In this document: one piece after another, positions 1-8,638 of the stretch
How the letters are laid out: the number at the start of each line of letters is the position of its first letter
Position numbering within the stretch: the stretch's first letter is position 1
DNA from: CAXQZU01 sp964228555
Lineage (GTDB): Bacteria; Planctomycetota; PLA2; JAEUHO01
Assembly (NCBI GenBank): GCA_964228555.1
Contig: CAXQZU010000043.1
Location: forward strand, 1-41,146
DNA: 41,146 nt
Reading direction: 5' to 3'
Notes under the pieces: generated by a model
What the model saw: only the letters and a program-made list of their open reading frames with translations
The model's database searches: none
What the model was told of the DNA's origin: nothing
Program-made: the position numbers and the translations under genes

Positions 1-1827
1 CTCCAGCGTGCCGGTGAGCACCACCGTCAGGCCCGCGAAGGCCCCGCCGCGCGGCGCCTCCACCCGCGTGGGGGCCACGCCGCAGGCCGCCATGCGCGCC
101 AGCATGTCCCGGTTGTGCGGCCGGGCGAACCACGCCACCACCTGCTCGGCCAGCACCTCGCCCACCTCGTCGAGCTCCAGCAGCTCCTCGCGCGTGGCGG
201 CGGCGAGGCGCTCCAGCGTGCCGAAGGCGCGCGCCAGCACGCGCGCGGCGCGCTCGCCCACCTCGGGGATGCCCCGCGCGAACAGGAGGCGGTCCAGCGG
301 CAGGCGCCGGGCGGCGTCCACCTGCGCCACGAGGTTGGCGGCGCTCTTGGCACCGAAGCGCTCCAGCGGCTCCAGCTGCGCGGCCTCGAGGCGGAAGAGG
401 TCGGCGGGGTCCTTGACGAGTCCCCGGCGCCAGAGCAGGTCGGCCTGCTTCTCGCCCAGGCCGCGGATGTCGGCACCCAGCCGGCTGGCAAAGTGGATCA
501 GCGCGCGCACGGCCTGCGCGGGGCAGGCGAGGCTGGGGCAGCGCAGCGCCACCTTGCCCTCGGCGCGCACCAGCGCCGTGCGGCACTCGGGGCAATCGCT
601 GGGCACCTCGACGGGCCGCTCGCGGCCGTTGCGCTGCTCCTCCAGCACGCGCAGCACCTTGGGGATCACGTCGCCAGCGCGCTCGATGAGCACCGGATCG
701 CCCTCGAGCAGGCCCAGGCGCGCGATCTCGTCGGCGTTGTGCAGCGTGGCACGCGAGACGGTGACGCCGGCCAGCGGCACGGGCGCGAGGTCGGCGCTGG
801 GCGTCACCACGCCCGTGCGGCCCACGGTCCACACCACGCGCTCGACGCGCGTGCGGGCCTGCCGCGGCGGGAACTTCCACGCCACCGCCCAGCGCGGGCT
901 GCGATTGCGGAGGCCGAGGCGCTCGCGCAGCGCCATGTCGTCCTCCTTCACCACCACGCCGTCGATCTCGTAGGCCAGCGCGTCGCGGCGCTCCGCCAGC
1001 GAGGCCCAGTGCCGCGCCACCTCGTCGGCGCCGGTGGCGAAGGTGGTCTCGTGGCTTGTGGGCAGGCCCAGCGCGGCGAGGCCCGCCAGCAGGCGCTCCT
1101 GCGTCGCCCACGCCACGCCCTCGACCAGCGCCACCGCGTAGGCCACGAAGCGCAGCGGGCGCGAGGCGGGGATGGCCGGGTCCAGCTGCCGCAGGGAGCC
1201 CGCGCAGCAGTTGCGCGGGTTGGCGAAGGGCTCCTCGCCCTCCTCCTCCAGCCGGCGGTTGAGGGCCTCGAAGTCCGGCTTGCGGATGTAGGCCTCGCCG
1301 CGCACGACGAGGCGGCGGGGCAGCTCCGTGCCGCGCAGCCTGAGCGGGATCGAGCGCAGGGTGCGCGCGTTGGCGGTGACGTCCTCGCCCACCATGCCGT
1401 CGCCGCGGGTGGCCGCGCGCACCAGCACGCCCTCCTCGTAGTCCAGCTCCAGGCTCACGCCGTCGATCTTGGGCTCGATGCTGTATCGGCGCGCGGACTC
1501 GCTCTTGAGGAAGCGGTCGGTGGAGGCCACCCACTCGCGGAACTCCTCGGCCGACATCACGTTCTCGAGGCTCACCATCGGCACCGGGTGGGGCACGGGG
1601 GCGAAGCCCTCGGCCACCTGGCCGGGCACGCGCTGCGTGGGGCTGCCCGCGTCCCGCAGCCCCGGGTGGCGTCCCTCCAGCGCGACCAGCTCGCGGTAGA
1701 GCGCGTCGTACTCGCTGTCGGCCAGCGTGGGACGGTCCAGCACGTAGTAGGCGTGGTCGGCGGCCGTCACCTGCTCGCGCAGCCAGGCGGCCCGCCGGCG
1801 GGCGTCCTCGGGGATGCGTGCCGTCAT
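1..1827 (-). CDS. ligA: NAD-dependent DNA ligase LigA (3' end cut by window edge)
   Basis: Seals nicks in DNA using NAD+, during replication and repair in the cytoplasm. 609 codons are visible. The N-terminal Ia/adenylation region has YYVLDRPTLADSEYDALYREL-type sequence and HPVPMVSLENV. The catalytic lysine is K120 in EPKIDG, followed by TRGDG and GEDVTANARTL. A four-cysteine zinc finger is intact (C412, C415, C430, C435, ending CPAQ), then a helix-hairpin-helix region. The last visible residues, GLTVVLTGTLE, begin the BRCT domain, so about 60-80 residues lie outside the window. The ATG at 1827 was chosen because it gives the usual LigA N-terminus. It has no Shine-Dalgarno but a TACCGT element 9 nt upstream. 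The gene is divergent from the glycosyltransferase at 2019. The truncation is only the window edge. Identification is very secure. Confidence 0.96.
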   Translation of the reverse strand, partial: MTARIPEDARRRAAWLREQVTAADHAYYVLDRPTLADSEYDALYRELVALEGRHPGLRDAGSPTQRVPGQVAEGFAPVPHPVPMVSLENVMSAEEFREWVASTDRFLKSESARRYSIEPKIDGVSLELDYEEGVLVRAATRGDGMVGEDVTANARTLRSIPLRLRGTELPRRLVVRGEAYIRKPDFEALNRRLEEEGEEPFANPRNCCAGSLRQLDPAIPASRPLRFVAYAVALVEGVAWATQERLLAGLAALGLPTSHETTFATGADEVARHWASLAERRDALAYEIDGVVVKEDDMALRERLGLRNRSPRWAVAWKFPPRQARTRVERVVWTVGRTGVVTPSADLAPVPLAGVTVSRATLHNADEIARLGLLEGDPVLIERAGDVIPKVLRVLEEQRNGRERPVEVPSDCPECRTALVRAEGKVALRCPSLACPAQAVRALIHFASRLGADIRGLGEKQADLLWRRGLVKDPADLFRLEAAQLEPLERFGAKSAANLVAQVDAARRLPLDRLLFARGIPEVGERAARVLARAFGTLERLAAATREELLELDEVGEVLAEQVVAWFARPHNRDMLARMAACGVAPTRVEAPRGGAFAGLTVVLTGTLE

Positions 1828-1836
1828 GCACGGGCT

Positions 1837-1842
1837 ACGGTA
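1837..1842 (-). promoter_or_regulatory. -10-like TACCGT, ligA, 9 nt before ATG
   Basis: On the minus strand TACCGT ends 9 nt before the ligA ATG, and no Shine-Dalgarno lies between. A start about 7 nt after this element would give a leaderless or nearly leaderless mRNA. On the plus strand the same bases read TACGGTA (1836-1842), so the element can also face the divergent glycosyltransferase. No -35 consensus is evident. Confidence 0.5.
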
Positions 1843-2018
1843 CGGGCGGGGCGCGACGGGGCGGGGCCGCCACGGCGGGTGGCGGGCGCTGGCGGCTCGG
1901 GTGGCCCTTGCGGGCAGCCGACCTACCTTGGGGGATCGCCCAGCGCGGCAGGCGGGCGCGCTCGCGTCGTCCCTGCCGCCAGCATCCCGACCCCGATCCC
2001 GGACCGGACCCGCGACCC

Positions 2019-3572
2019 GTGCCCCTCGCCCAGCACCTGCTGCTCACCCTCTACTACGTGCTGCTGGCGGCCGTGGTGACGGTGATGCTCTACCGCGGCC
2101 TGCTCATCGTGCGCTACTGGCGCCTGCCGCGTCGCGACCCGGAGCCGGCGGCGCGCTTCGCGCAGCCTCCGGTGGTGACGGTGCAGCTGCCCATCTTCAA
2201 CGAGCAGTTCGTCGTGGAACGCCTGCTGGAGGGCGTGTGCGCGCTCGACTGGCCCCGGGATCGCCTGGAGGTGCAGTTGCTGGACGACAGCACGGACGGC
2301 ACCGTGGCCATCGCCGCGCGCAAGGTGGCTGAGCTGCGCGCGCGAGGATTCGACGTCAAGCACCTGCACCGGACGGACCGCAGCGGCTACAAGGCGGGCG
2401 CGCTGCGCGCTGCGACGCCGCAGGCGCGCGGCGACCTGCTGGCGGTGTTCGACGCCGACTTCGTCCCGCAACCCGACTTCCTGCGCCGGCTCGTGGACCA
2501 CTTCACCGACCCCACCGTGGGCTTCGTGCAGGCGCGCTGGGGCTACTTCAACCGGGAGCACAGCTTCCTCACGCAGGGCATGGGGATGTTGATGGACGGC
2601 CACTTCGTGCTGGAGCAGGTGACGCGCGCCCGCAGCGGCTGCGTGTTCAACTTCAACGGCACGGGCGGAATCTGGCGGCGGCAGGCCATCGAGCAGGCCG
2701 GCGGCTGGCACGACGACACGATCTGCGAGGACACCGACCTCTCCTACCGCACGTACATGGCGGGCTGGCGCGGCGTGTACCTGCGCGACGTGGCCTGCCC
2801 CAGCGAGATCCCGGTGGTGGTGTCGGCCCTCAAGACGCAGCAGCACCGCTGGGCCAAGGGCCTCACCGAGTGCTTCGTGAAGCTGATGCCGCGCCTGTGG
2901 GCCTCCTCGCTGCCGCTCAAGGCCAAGCTCGAGGGCACCATGCACCTGGGCGCCAACCTCGCCTTCCCGGCCAGCCTCTTCCTGACCATCCTGGCCGTGC
3001 CGGTGCTCATGCTGCGCATGCATGGCATCACGGCCGGCCCGCTGGCGATGGCGGCCGAGACCGCGGCCTTCTCGCTGGTCATCGTCTCGCAGGTGCTCTT
3101 CTACGTGGTGGCCACGCGCGAGCTGCACCGGGACTGGCTGCGCCGGCTCGTGTGGCTGCCGGCCCCGGCGCTGGTGGGCGTGGGGCTGGCCGTGAACAAC
3201 ACGCGCGGCGTGCTGGAGGCGCTCACCGGCCACAAGACCGAGTTCGTGCGCACGCCCAAGCTGGGCGTGGCCGAGGGCGACCGCTCGGAGGCGCGCCAGC
3301 GCGCCGCGGTCTACAAGGCGCGCAGCGCACGGGCCCAGGGACTGTTCGAGGTGGGGCTGGCCGCCCTCTACGTGCTGCTCGCGGTGATGCAGCTGCGCGT
3401 CAGCGTGGCCGGCGCGCTGGTGACGGCCTTCCTCGGCGTGGGCCTGTTCGTGCTGGGCGGCTCCAGCCTGCGGTCGTTGCTGGTGCCTGCGGCGGGCCCC
3501 GCGCCCCGTCCCCGGCCGGATGCCGCCCCGGCCGGGTCGCTGGCCCCGGCGGCGGGCACCGCCGAGGGCTAG
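2019..3572 (+). CDS. Processive family 2 glycosyltransferase, cellulose-synthase-like
   Basis: Membrane glycosyltransferase that probably polymerises a beta-linked polysaccharide from nucleotide sugars. All four processive GT2 signatures are present: DD at 89-90 (LLDDSTDGT), DAD at 145-147, ED at 237-238 (CEDTDLSYR) and the Q..RW motif at 274-278 (QQHRW). One N-terminal membrane helix (about residues 5-32) and several helices after residue 310 fit a GT-A catalytic domain held at the inner face of the cytoplasmic membrane. 517 residues is the normal size for the CslA/mannan-synthase-like branch. No PilZ domain is seen. The GTG at 2019 was chosen because it keeps the first membrane helix; no clear Shine-Dalgarno precedes it, so the start is uncertain. 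The product (glucan, mannan or other) cannot be told from sequence. No partner cellulase or BcsB-like gene is adjacent. Confidence 0.85.
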   Translation: MPLAQHLLLTLYYVLLAAVVTVMLYRGLLIVRYWRLPRRDPEPAARFAQPPVVTVQLPIFNEQFVVERLLEGVCALDWPRDRLEVQLLDDSTDGTVAIAARKVAELRARGFDVKHLHRTDRSGYKAGALRAATPQARGDLLAVFDADFVPQPDFLRRLVDHFTDPTVGFVQARWGYFNREHSFLTQGMGMLMDGHFVLEQVTRARSGCVFNFNGTGGIWRRQAIEQAGGWHDDTICEDTDLSYRTYMAGWRGVYLRDVACPSEIPVVVSALKTQQHRWAKGLTECFVKLMPRLWASSLPLKAKLEGTMHLGANLAFPASLFLTILAVPVLMLRMHGITAGPLAMAAETAAFSLVIVSQVLFYVVATRELHRDWLRRLVWLPAPALVGVGLAVNNTRGVLEALTGHKTEFVRTPKLGVAEGDRSEARQRAAVYKARSARAQGLFEVGLAALYVLLAVMQLRVSVAGALVTAFLGVGLFVLGGSSLRSLLVPAAGPAPRPRPDAAPAGSLAPAAGTAEG

Positions 3573-3646
3573 GGCTGCACGCGGGCCGCGCCCGGTGGTA
3601 AGCAAGGAAGGGGACGCGCGATGCCTTGCGCGCCCTGAGAGGGTCC

Positions 3647-4702
3647 ATGGCCCAGCTGCTCATCGTGGACGACGACCCGGCGCTGCGCGACATGCTGTCG
3701 CAGCTGCTGGGGCTCTCGGGCCACGCCTGCGACACGGCCTGCGACGGGCAGGAGGGCCTCGAGCGCATCGCGGCGCGCGAGTACGACGTGGTGGTCAGCG
3801 ACATCTCCATGCCGCGCATGGGCGGGCTGCAGCTGCTGCGCGAGGCGCGGCCCTACCTCGAGAACAAGACGCCCTGCATCATCATGACGGCCTTCGGCGA
3901 GTGGGAGCACGCCATGGAGGCCATCCGCGTGGGCGCCTCCTGCTTCCTGCTCAAGAGCCCCTTCGACCGCAAGGAGGTGCTCGCGGCTGTCGCGCGCGCG
4001 CTGGACCTGCGGCAGGCCTACCGCTTCCGCCTCGACCACCAGCGCGAGCTCGCGCGCCTGCTGCAGCAGAGGGAGCAGGAGCTGGCCGACACCTACGACG
4101 GCACGGTGATCGGCTTTGCCTCGATGATGGAGGGCAAGGACACCTCCACGATGGAGCACCTGTTCCGGGTGCGCGACTACGTCACCATCGTGGCCGCCGA
4201 GGTGGGCATCCCGGCCGCCGGCATGCGGGACCTGCAGCTGGGCGCCATGCTCCACGACGTGGGCAAGTACCGCGTGCCCGACGCCGTGCTCACCAAGCCC
4301 GGGCCGCTGACGCCCGAGGAGTGGGCCTTGATGCGGCGCCACCCCGAGCACGGCGCCGACTTCGTGCGGCGCATCCCCTTCCTGGCCCGCGCCGCCGAGG
4401 TCATCCTGCACCACCACGAGCGCTGGGACGGCAGCGGCTACCCGCAGGGCCTTGCCGGCGAGCGCATCCCGCTGGCCGCGCGCGTGTTCGCCGTGGTGGA
4501 TGCGTTCGACGCGATCGTGAGCGAGCGCTGCTACAAGGCCGGCGCCACGGCGGCGCATGCGCTGGCCGAGATCAAGCGCTGCAGCGGCACGCACTTCGAC
4601 CCGCGCGTCGTGGAGGCCTTCGAGCGCGCGCTGCCGCGCATCGAGGCGGCGGCCGCGCTGCGCGCTGCGCGGTTGCGGGGCGCCCCTGCCGCGGGCGGCT
4701 AG
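3647..4702 (+). CDS. Two-component response regulator with HD-GYP output domain
   Basis: A receiver domain (about 1-120) is followed by an HD-GYP domain (about 150-335), predicted to hydrolyse cyclic di-GMP in response to phosphorylation. The receiver has acidic residues in IVDDDP, the phospho-acceptor D52 (SDISMP) and K103 (LLKSP). The HD-GYP part keeps H203-D204 (LHDVGK), a downstream HPEHG, the HHHE motif and G264-Y265-P266, so it looks catalytically complete. A coiled linker (RELARLLQQREQEL) joins the domains. The ATG at 3647 is preceded by GAGAGGG; an ATG at 3621 is out of frame. The partner histidine kinase is not adjacent. Synthesis of an exopolysaccharide by the upstream glycosyltransferase is a plausible target, because c-di-GMP often controls such enzymes, but this is inferred from proximity only. 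The last codon shares the CTAG at 4699-4702 with the convergent gene. Confidence 0.92.
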   Translation: MAQLLIVDDDPALRDMLSQLLGLSGHACDTACDGQEGLERIAAREYDVVVSDISMPRMGGLQLLREARPYLENKTPCIIMTAFGEWEHAMEAIRVGASCFLLKSPFDRKEVLAAVARALDLRQAYRFRLDHQRELARLLQQREQELADTYDGTVIGFASMMEGKDTSTMEHLFRVRDYVTIVAAEVGIPAAGMRDLQLGAMLHDVGKYRVPDAVLTKPGPLTPEEWALMRRHPEHGADFVRRIPFLARAAEVILHHHERWDGSGYPQGLAGERIPLAARVFAVVDAFDAIVSERCYKAGATAAHALAEIKRCSGTHFDPRVVEAFERALPRIEAAAALRAARLRGAPAAGG

Positions 4703-7440
4703 CCGCCCTTCTTCTCCGGGGGCGCCTCCTCGACGGGCGGCGCTTCCTCGCCCAGCAGGGGCGAGAAGCGGTAGTAGGTCTCCAGCGTCAGGATGCTCAT
4801 GGCCGTGGAGAAGAGGCGCCCGCCGTTGAGCAGGGCCGTGTCCGGGTCCCACGAGCCGGCCAGCTCGGGCGGCGAGGTGCGCTGGTTCTCCGGGTACATG
4901 CGGCGCACGCGCTCGTTCCACGCGCGCCAGTAGCGCCCGCCCATCTGGTACATGCTCAAGGTGCCGTAGTACCAGAAGTAGTGGTACCAGGCGACCGCCA
5001 TGCCCTTCTCGAGGCCCTTCATCCAGCGCGGCAGGTACTCCATCAGGTAGTTGGCGCTGCCGATCTGGAACGGGTGGCTGCGCTTCCAGCCCATGAAGAA
5101 GCGGCAGGTCATGCCCACGGCGGTCATCGAGACCTGCTGCAGCGCGCTGGCCTCCTTGCCGCTGAGCTCGAGGTAGCCGGTGAAGGCCTTGAAGCGCCGC
5201 CGCGATCCCACCTCGTAGTCGTAGTCGCTGGCCAGGTCGGCCGGCACCTCGACCTCGCCCGTGATGTCGAACGAGCAGCGCTCCAGCCACGAGTCGATGC
5301 CGTCCAGGGCCCGCTGCGAGAGGTCGAGGCCCGAGAGGTCGGCCGTCTTGAGCGTCATCAGCACCCAGCTCGTGCACGAGGTGTCGCTCTGGATGTAGCG
5401 CGGCCCGTAGCGCCACCCGCCGCCCGGCGTCTGCACGCGCACGAGGTAGTCCACGCCGGCCTGCGAGGCGCGGCGCAGGATGGGATCGCCCTCGGGATCG
5501 CGGGCCCGGTCGATGGAGGTGCCGTAGGCCTCGTTGACGCCCCACACGCCCATGGCGATCAGGTAGGCGAAGATCCACGACTCGTCGCCGCCGCCGGTGA
5601 CGGGGTAGGAGCCGTCGTAGAACTGCGTGGCGACGAGGAACTCGATGCCGCGCCGGATCACCTCGCGGTACTTGCCCGAGGCCGGCTTGTAGCCCGCGCC
5701 CAGGAAGGCCAGCATCGACAGGCCGGTGTAGGCGGGCTCGCAGCCGATCACGCCGCCGAAGCCCTTCTCGTTGCCGTCCCACCACCCGCCCAGGTGCTGC
5801 ACCGACTCGAGGAAGCGCAGCCCGTTCTCGACGCAGCGTTCCGTCTCGCGCGTGGCGCCGTAGAGGCCGCCCTCGAGGGCCGCCTTGCGGTTGGCCGCGC
5901 GGTCCACGTCCTTCACGCGGGTGTGCAGCGGGTCCTTGGCCCGCGCAAACCACGCCTTCCACGTGTCCACCTTCTCGGGGCCGAAGCGGTGCCCGGTGAG
6001 GCGCTCCAGCGCGGACTCGATCTCGCGCAGCACCTCGGCCGGCCAGCCCTTCTGGTCCAGCAGGGCCAGCAGCGCGTCGAAGGCCGCCTTGTGGCGGATG
6101 TAGCCCAGCGCGCGCACGGCATTGAGGTCCTGCGCCGAGGCCTTGGAGGCGGGCTTGATGCCCTTGGCCAGCTCGGCCACCGACTCGGCCGGCAGCACGC
6201 CCTCCAGCGCGCGCGCGGCGAACATGCGCCGCGTGCGGCTCTCCTCGAACATCGCCGTCTTCAGCAGCACCTTCTGCGCGTCCTTCACGCCGAAGAGCCC
6301 GACCAGCTCCATGGCCGTGAAGGCCGTGTCGTCGTCGCTGAAGTCGATCTTCGAGGGCAGGCGCTCGCCCACCTTGGCGGCGGCCGGCGAGCCGATGCGC
6401 AGCAGCGCCGTCCGCGCGGCGTCGCGCACCTCCCACTCGGTCTCGCCCTCCACCATGGCCACGAGGCGCTCGATCACCTCGTCGGGCGGGGCGGGCACGG
6501 GCTCGGCGACGCCCTCGCGCGGCGTGACGGCCGGCCCGCCGGCCAGCTTCCTGTGCCAGGCGAGGCGCGCCAGGGCCAGCGCGGCGGCGTCGCGGTAGTC
6601 CTTCTTGCCGTGGCGGCTGAGCGCCAGCAGGTCGGCGACATCGCTGGCCGCAGCCAGCTCGACCACGGCCTTCAGGCAGGCGTTGCGCGCGTCGTCCTTG
6701 GGGTTCTGCCCCAGCACGTGCAGGAAGCTGCCGATGCCGGCGTCGTAGCCGATGCGCTGGAGGGCCAGCACCGCGAACAGGCTCTCGTACTTGCTGGCCG
6801 CCCGCTTCACCATGCTCACCAGCAAGTCGCTGGCGGCCTTGAGGCGCAGGTGGCCTGCCGCCGAGCAGGCCGCGATGCGGATGTCCTCGGTGCGCCCCTT
6901 GTCCAGCGCCCCCAGCACCATCTCCTTCACCTCGGGGAAGGCAGTGGCGTCGGCGGACGTGAGCATCCCGCAGGCGTGCAGGGCCTCGGCCTGCACGGTG
7001 GGAGCGCGCCGGCCGCTGGCCAGCTGGGCAAGGTGCTTGTCCACCTCGGGCACGCCCCACGCGCCCAGCAGGCGCGCCGCGTTCATCTGGCGGGCGTCCT
7101 CCTTGGCCTTGACGGCCGCCGCCACGGCCTTCTCGACCTCCTTGTCCTTCCACGGCGCGTTGCCCAGGGCCGACAGGGCCTCGCCGCAGGCCACGGCGAG
7201 GTGCCCGTGGAGGGCGGCCATGCCGGCCTCCACCAGGGGCAGGGCCGCGGTGGCATCCTTGGAGGTGCCCACGGCCTGCGTGGCGGCGTACACCTCGTCG
7301 GCGTCCCCCTTCGTGAGGCGCTCGCGCCACTTGGCCGCGTCGGCCGTGGCCTGCGGGGCTGCGCCCCACAGGGCCAGCAGGGCCAGCGGCGGCAGCCTGC
7401 GTGCGTAGCGGGCGAGGGGTCGTGCAGTGCGCTCGGTCAC
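4699..7440 (-). CDS. Secreted HEAT-repeat protein with terpene-cyclase-like toroid domain
   Basis: A 913-residue exported protein. A signal peptide is evident (basic N-terminus, then LPPLALLALWGAAPQATADA). Residues 30 to about 510 form repeated helical pairs of HEAT/Armadillo type (for example WEVRDAARTALLRIGSPAA). Residues about 525-890 form a prenyltransferase/squalene-oxidase-type alpha-alpha toroid with repeats such as GWWDGNEKGFGG, YDGSYPVTGGGDESW, GGGWRYGP and LFSTAMSILTLETYYRFSP. The acidic DxDD motif of class II terpene cyclases is not seen, so a binding or scaffold role is more likely than cyclisation. The C-terminus is Glu/Pro/Lys-rich. The GTG at 7440 has GGAGA 6 nt upstream (7447-7451, minus); 97 further upstream codons are open but arginine/proline-rich and rejected. 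This architecture is common in Planctomycetota. Substrate and function are unknown. Confidence 0.85.
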   Translation of the reverse strand: MTERTARPLARYARRLPPLALLALWGAAPQATADAAKWRERLTKGDADEVYAATQAVGTSKDATAALPLVEAGMAALHGHLAVACGEALSALGNAPWKDKEVEKAVAAAVKAKEDARQMNAARLLGAWGVPEVDKHLAQLASGRRAPTVQAEALHACGMLTSADATAFPEVKEMVLGALDKGRTEDIRIAACSAAGHLRLKAASDLLVSMVKRAASKYESLFAVLALQRIGYDAGIGSFLHVLGQNPKDDARNACLKAVVELAAASDVADLLALSRHGKKDYRDAAALALARLAWHRKLAGGPAVTPREGVAEPVPAPPDEVIERLVAMVEGETEWEVRDAARTALLRIGSPAAAKVGERLPSKIDFSDDDTAFTAMELVGLFGVKDAQKVLLKTAMFEESRTRRMFAARALEGVLPAESVAELAKGIKPASKASAQDLNAVRALGYIRHKAAFDALLALLDQKGWPAEVLREIESALERLTGHRFGPEKVDTWKAWFARAKDPLHTRVKDVDRAANRKAALEGGLYGATRETERCVENGLRFLESVQHLGGWWDGNEKGFGGVIGCEPAYTGLSMLAFLGAGYKPASGKYREVIRRGIEFLVATQFYDGSYPVTGGGDESWIFAYLIAMGVWGVNEAYGTSIDRARDPEGDPILRRASQAGVDYLVRVQTPGGGWRYGPRYIQSDTSCTSWVLMTLKTADLSGLDLSQRALDGIDSWLERCSFDITGEVEVPADLASDYDYEVGSRRRFKAFTGYLELSGKEASALQQVSMTAVGMTCRFFMGWKRSHPFQIGSANYLMEYLPRWMKGLEKGMAVAWYHYFWYYGTLSMYQMGGRYWRAWNERVRRMYPENQRTSPPELAGSWDPDTALLNGGRLFSTAMSILTLETYYRFSPLLGEEAPPVEEAPPEKKGG

Positions 7441-7446
7441 GCGTCG

Positions 7447-7466
7447 TCTCCGGGTGCCGCATCGTA
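7447..7466 (-). promoter_or_regulatory. Shine-Dalgarno GGAGA and -10-like TACGAT before HEAT/toroid gene
   Basis: On the minus strand, TACGAT (7461-7466) lies 20 nt before the GTG at 7440, and GGAGA (7447-7451) sits 6 nt before it. The ribosome site decides the GTG start against upstream open codons. The 160-bp space 7441-7600 between the two divergent exported genes holds no further site I can name. Confidence 0.45.
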
Positions 7467-7600
7467 CAGAACCGCGCCGGCGCCGGCGTCGGCCATCGGC
7501 CGCGTGGGGCCCGTGGCCGCACGCAGGCTCCCCGGGGGGCGGCGCTGGCACGCACCCTGCGGCGGCGGTACCACCATGGGCAGGGCCCGGAGGCCATGCC

Positions 7601-8575
7601 ATGCATCGCGGTTGCCGCTCGCTGCCTGGTGCGCGTCGTGGGGGGGCGCCGGGCCTCGCCCTGCGCTCGCTCGCCGCCCTGCTGGCGGGGGCGTGGGGCC
7701 TCGCAGGCGCACCCGGCCTCGCCGCCGACACGCTCGAGCTGCGCGACGGCCGGGTCGTGGAGGGCGAGGTCGAGGTGCTGGACGAGGGCTACCGCGTGCG
7801 CACGCGGCTGGCCGAGTCGCTGGTGCCCAAGGCCGATGTGCTCGCCCACCGCCCGGGTGCCACGCTCGACAGCCTGGTCGAGGATCGCCTGCAGGCGCTG
7901 GCTCCCGACGATGCCGAGAACCGTGCACAGCTCGCGCAGTGGCTGGTGGCCCTGGGCCGGCTGGAGGCCGGGCGTGCGCTGGCCGAGGCGGTGCTCGAGC
8001 TGGACGCCGAGAACGCCACGGCCCACGGCGTGCTGGGCCACGAGCGCCACGGCGGTCGCTGGATGACGCGGGCGCAGGCCATGAGGGCCAAGGGGCTGGA
8101 GGAACACGATGGCCGCTGGTACACGCCCGAGGAGTGGCGCAACCTCGGAGCCGCGCAGCGGGCCGAGGTGGAGGCCGCCGAGCGTCGCGCGCGGGTGGGC
8201 TCCGCCGCCCGCGAGGTGAGCACGCTGGTCCAGCGCATGGCCAGCCCGGACCTCGCGGTGCGCGCGGCGGCGCACGAGCGCCTGCTGGCCTTGGGCAAGG
8301 AGACCGGGAACGCCGACCTGCCGCGGCTGGCCGCAGAGGCGCAGGCGTGGGCCAAGGCCCTGGACGAGTACACCGCCGCGCGCCGGGCTGGTGCCACGGG
8401 GCGCGTGCTGGCGGAGTGCCGCATCGCGCTCAGCAAGCTGCGCCGCCCGATCCAGGCCTTCGAGACCTCGCTGGCCAGCGGTGGCGCCGGGGCGCCGGTG
8501 CGGGTCCAGCTGCCCGAGCTGGAGGTGATCAATCTCGAGGCGATGGTGGGCCTGCCGGCCGTGATGGGGCGCTAG
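7601..8575 (+). CDS. Exported protein of unknown function, divergent from HEAT/toroid gene
   Basis: A 324-residue protein not assigned to a named family. It has a signal peptide (arginine-rich start, then SLAALLAGAWGLAGAPGLAA, cleavage likely near residue 38). A short beta-rich segment follows (LELRDGRVVEGEVEVLDEGY), of a type often found at the start of planctomycetal exported proteins. A helical stretch with TPR-like spacing comes next (RAQLAQWLVALGRLEAGRAL), then two 'GRWYTPEEW'-like elements (GGRWMTRAQAM and DGRWYTPEEWRN, about residues 150-182). A charged coiled-coil-like half ends the protein. The ATG at 7601 has GGAGG at 7589-7593, a perfect Shine-Dalgarno; upstream codons are low-quality Arg/Pro/Gly sequence. 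It faces away from the HEAT/toroid gene across 160 bp, so shared control is possible. No catalytic motif seen. Confidence 0.75.
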   Translation: MHRGCRSLPGARRGGAPGLALRSLAALLAGAWGLAGAPGLAADTLELRDGRVVEGEVEVLDEGYRVRTRLAESLVPKADVLAHRPGATLDSLVEDRLQALAPDDAENRAQLAQWLVALGRLEAGRALAEAVLELDAENATAHGVLGHERHGGRWMTRAQAMRAKGLEEHDGRWYTPEEWRNLGAAQRAEVEAAERRARVGSAAREVSTLVQRMASPDLAVRAAAHERLLALGKETGNADLPRLAAEAQAWAKALDEYTAARRAGATGRVLAECRIALSKLRRPIQAFETSLASGGAGAPVRVQLPELEVINLEAMVGLPAVMGR

Positions 8576-8590
8576 GCGCCCGGCCGCGGG

Positions 8591-8637
8591 GTGTCACATT
8601 GTCAGGTTGTCGGGGGGCCCTTGGAGGGGCGGTGACA
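8591..8637. promoter_or_regulatory. TGTC repeats and TGTCAC/GTGACA inverted repeat upstream of groESL operon
   Basis: Three tandem 8-bp units, GTGTCACA, TTGTCAGG and TTGTCGGG, occupy 8591-8614. TGTCAC (8592-8597) is mirrored by GTGACA (8632-8637). The spacing of one repeat per 8 bp and the distant inverted arm look like protein-binding sites, but no known operator is matched. The stretch is visibly less GC-rich than the coding sequence around it. Confidence 0.35.
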
Positions 8638-8638
8638 T

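Noticed and set aside
1..1827. Truncated ligA as a pseudogene
   Set aside because: All catalytic parts are intact and the reading frame is open up to the window edge; it simply continues outside.
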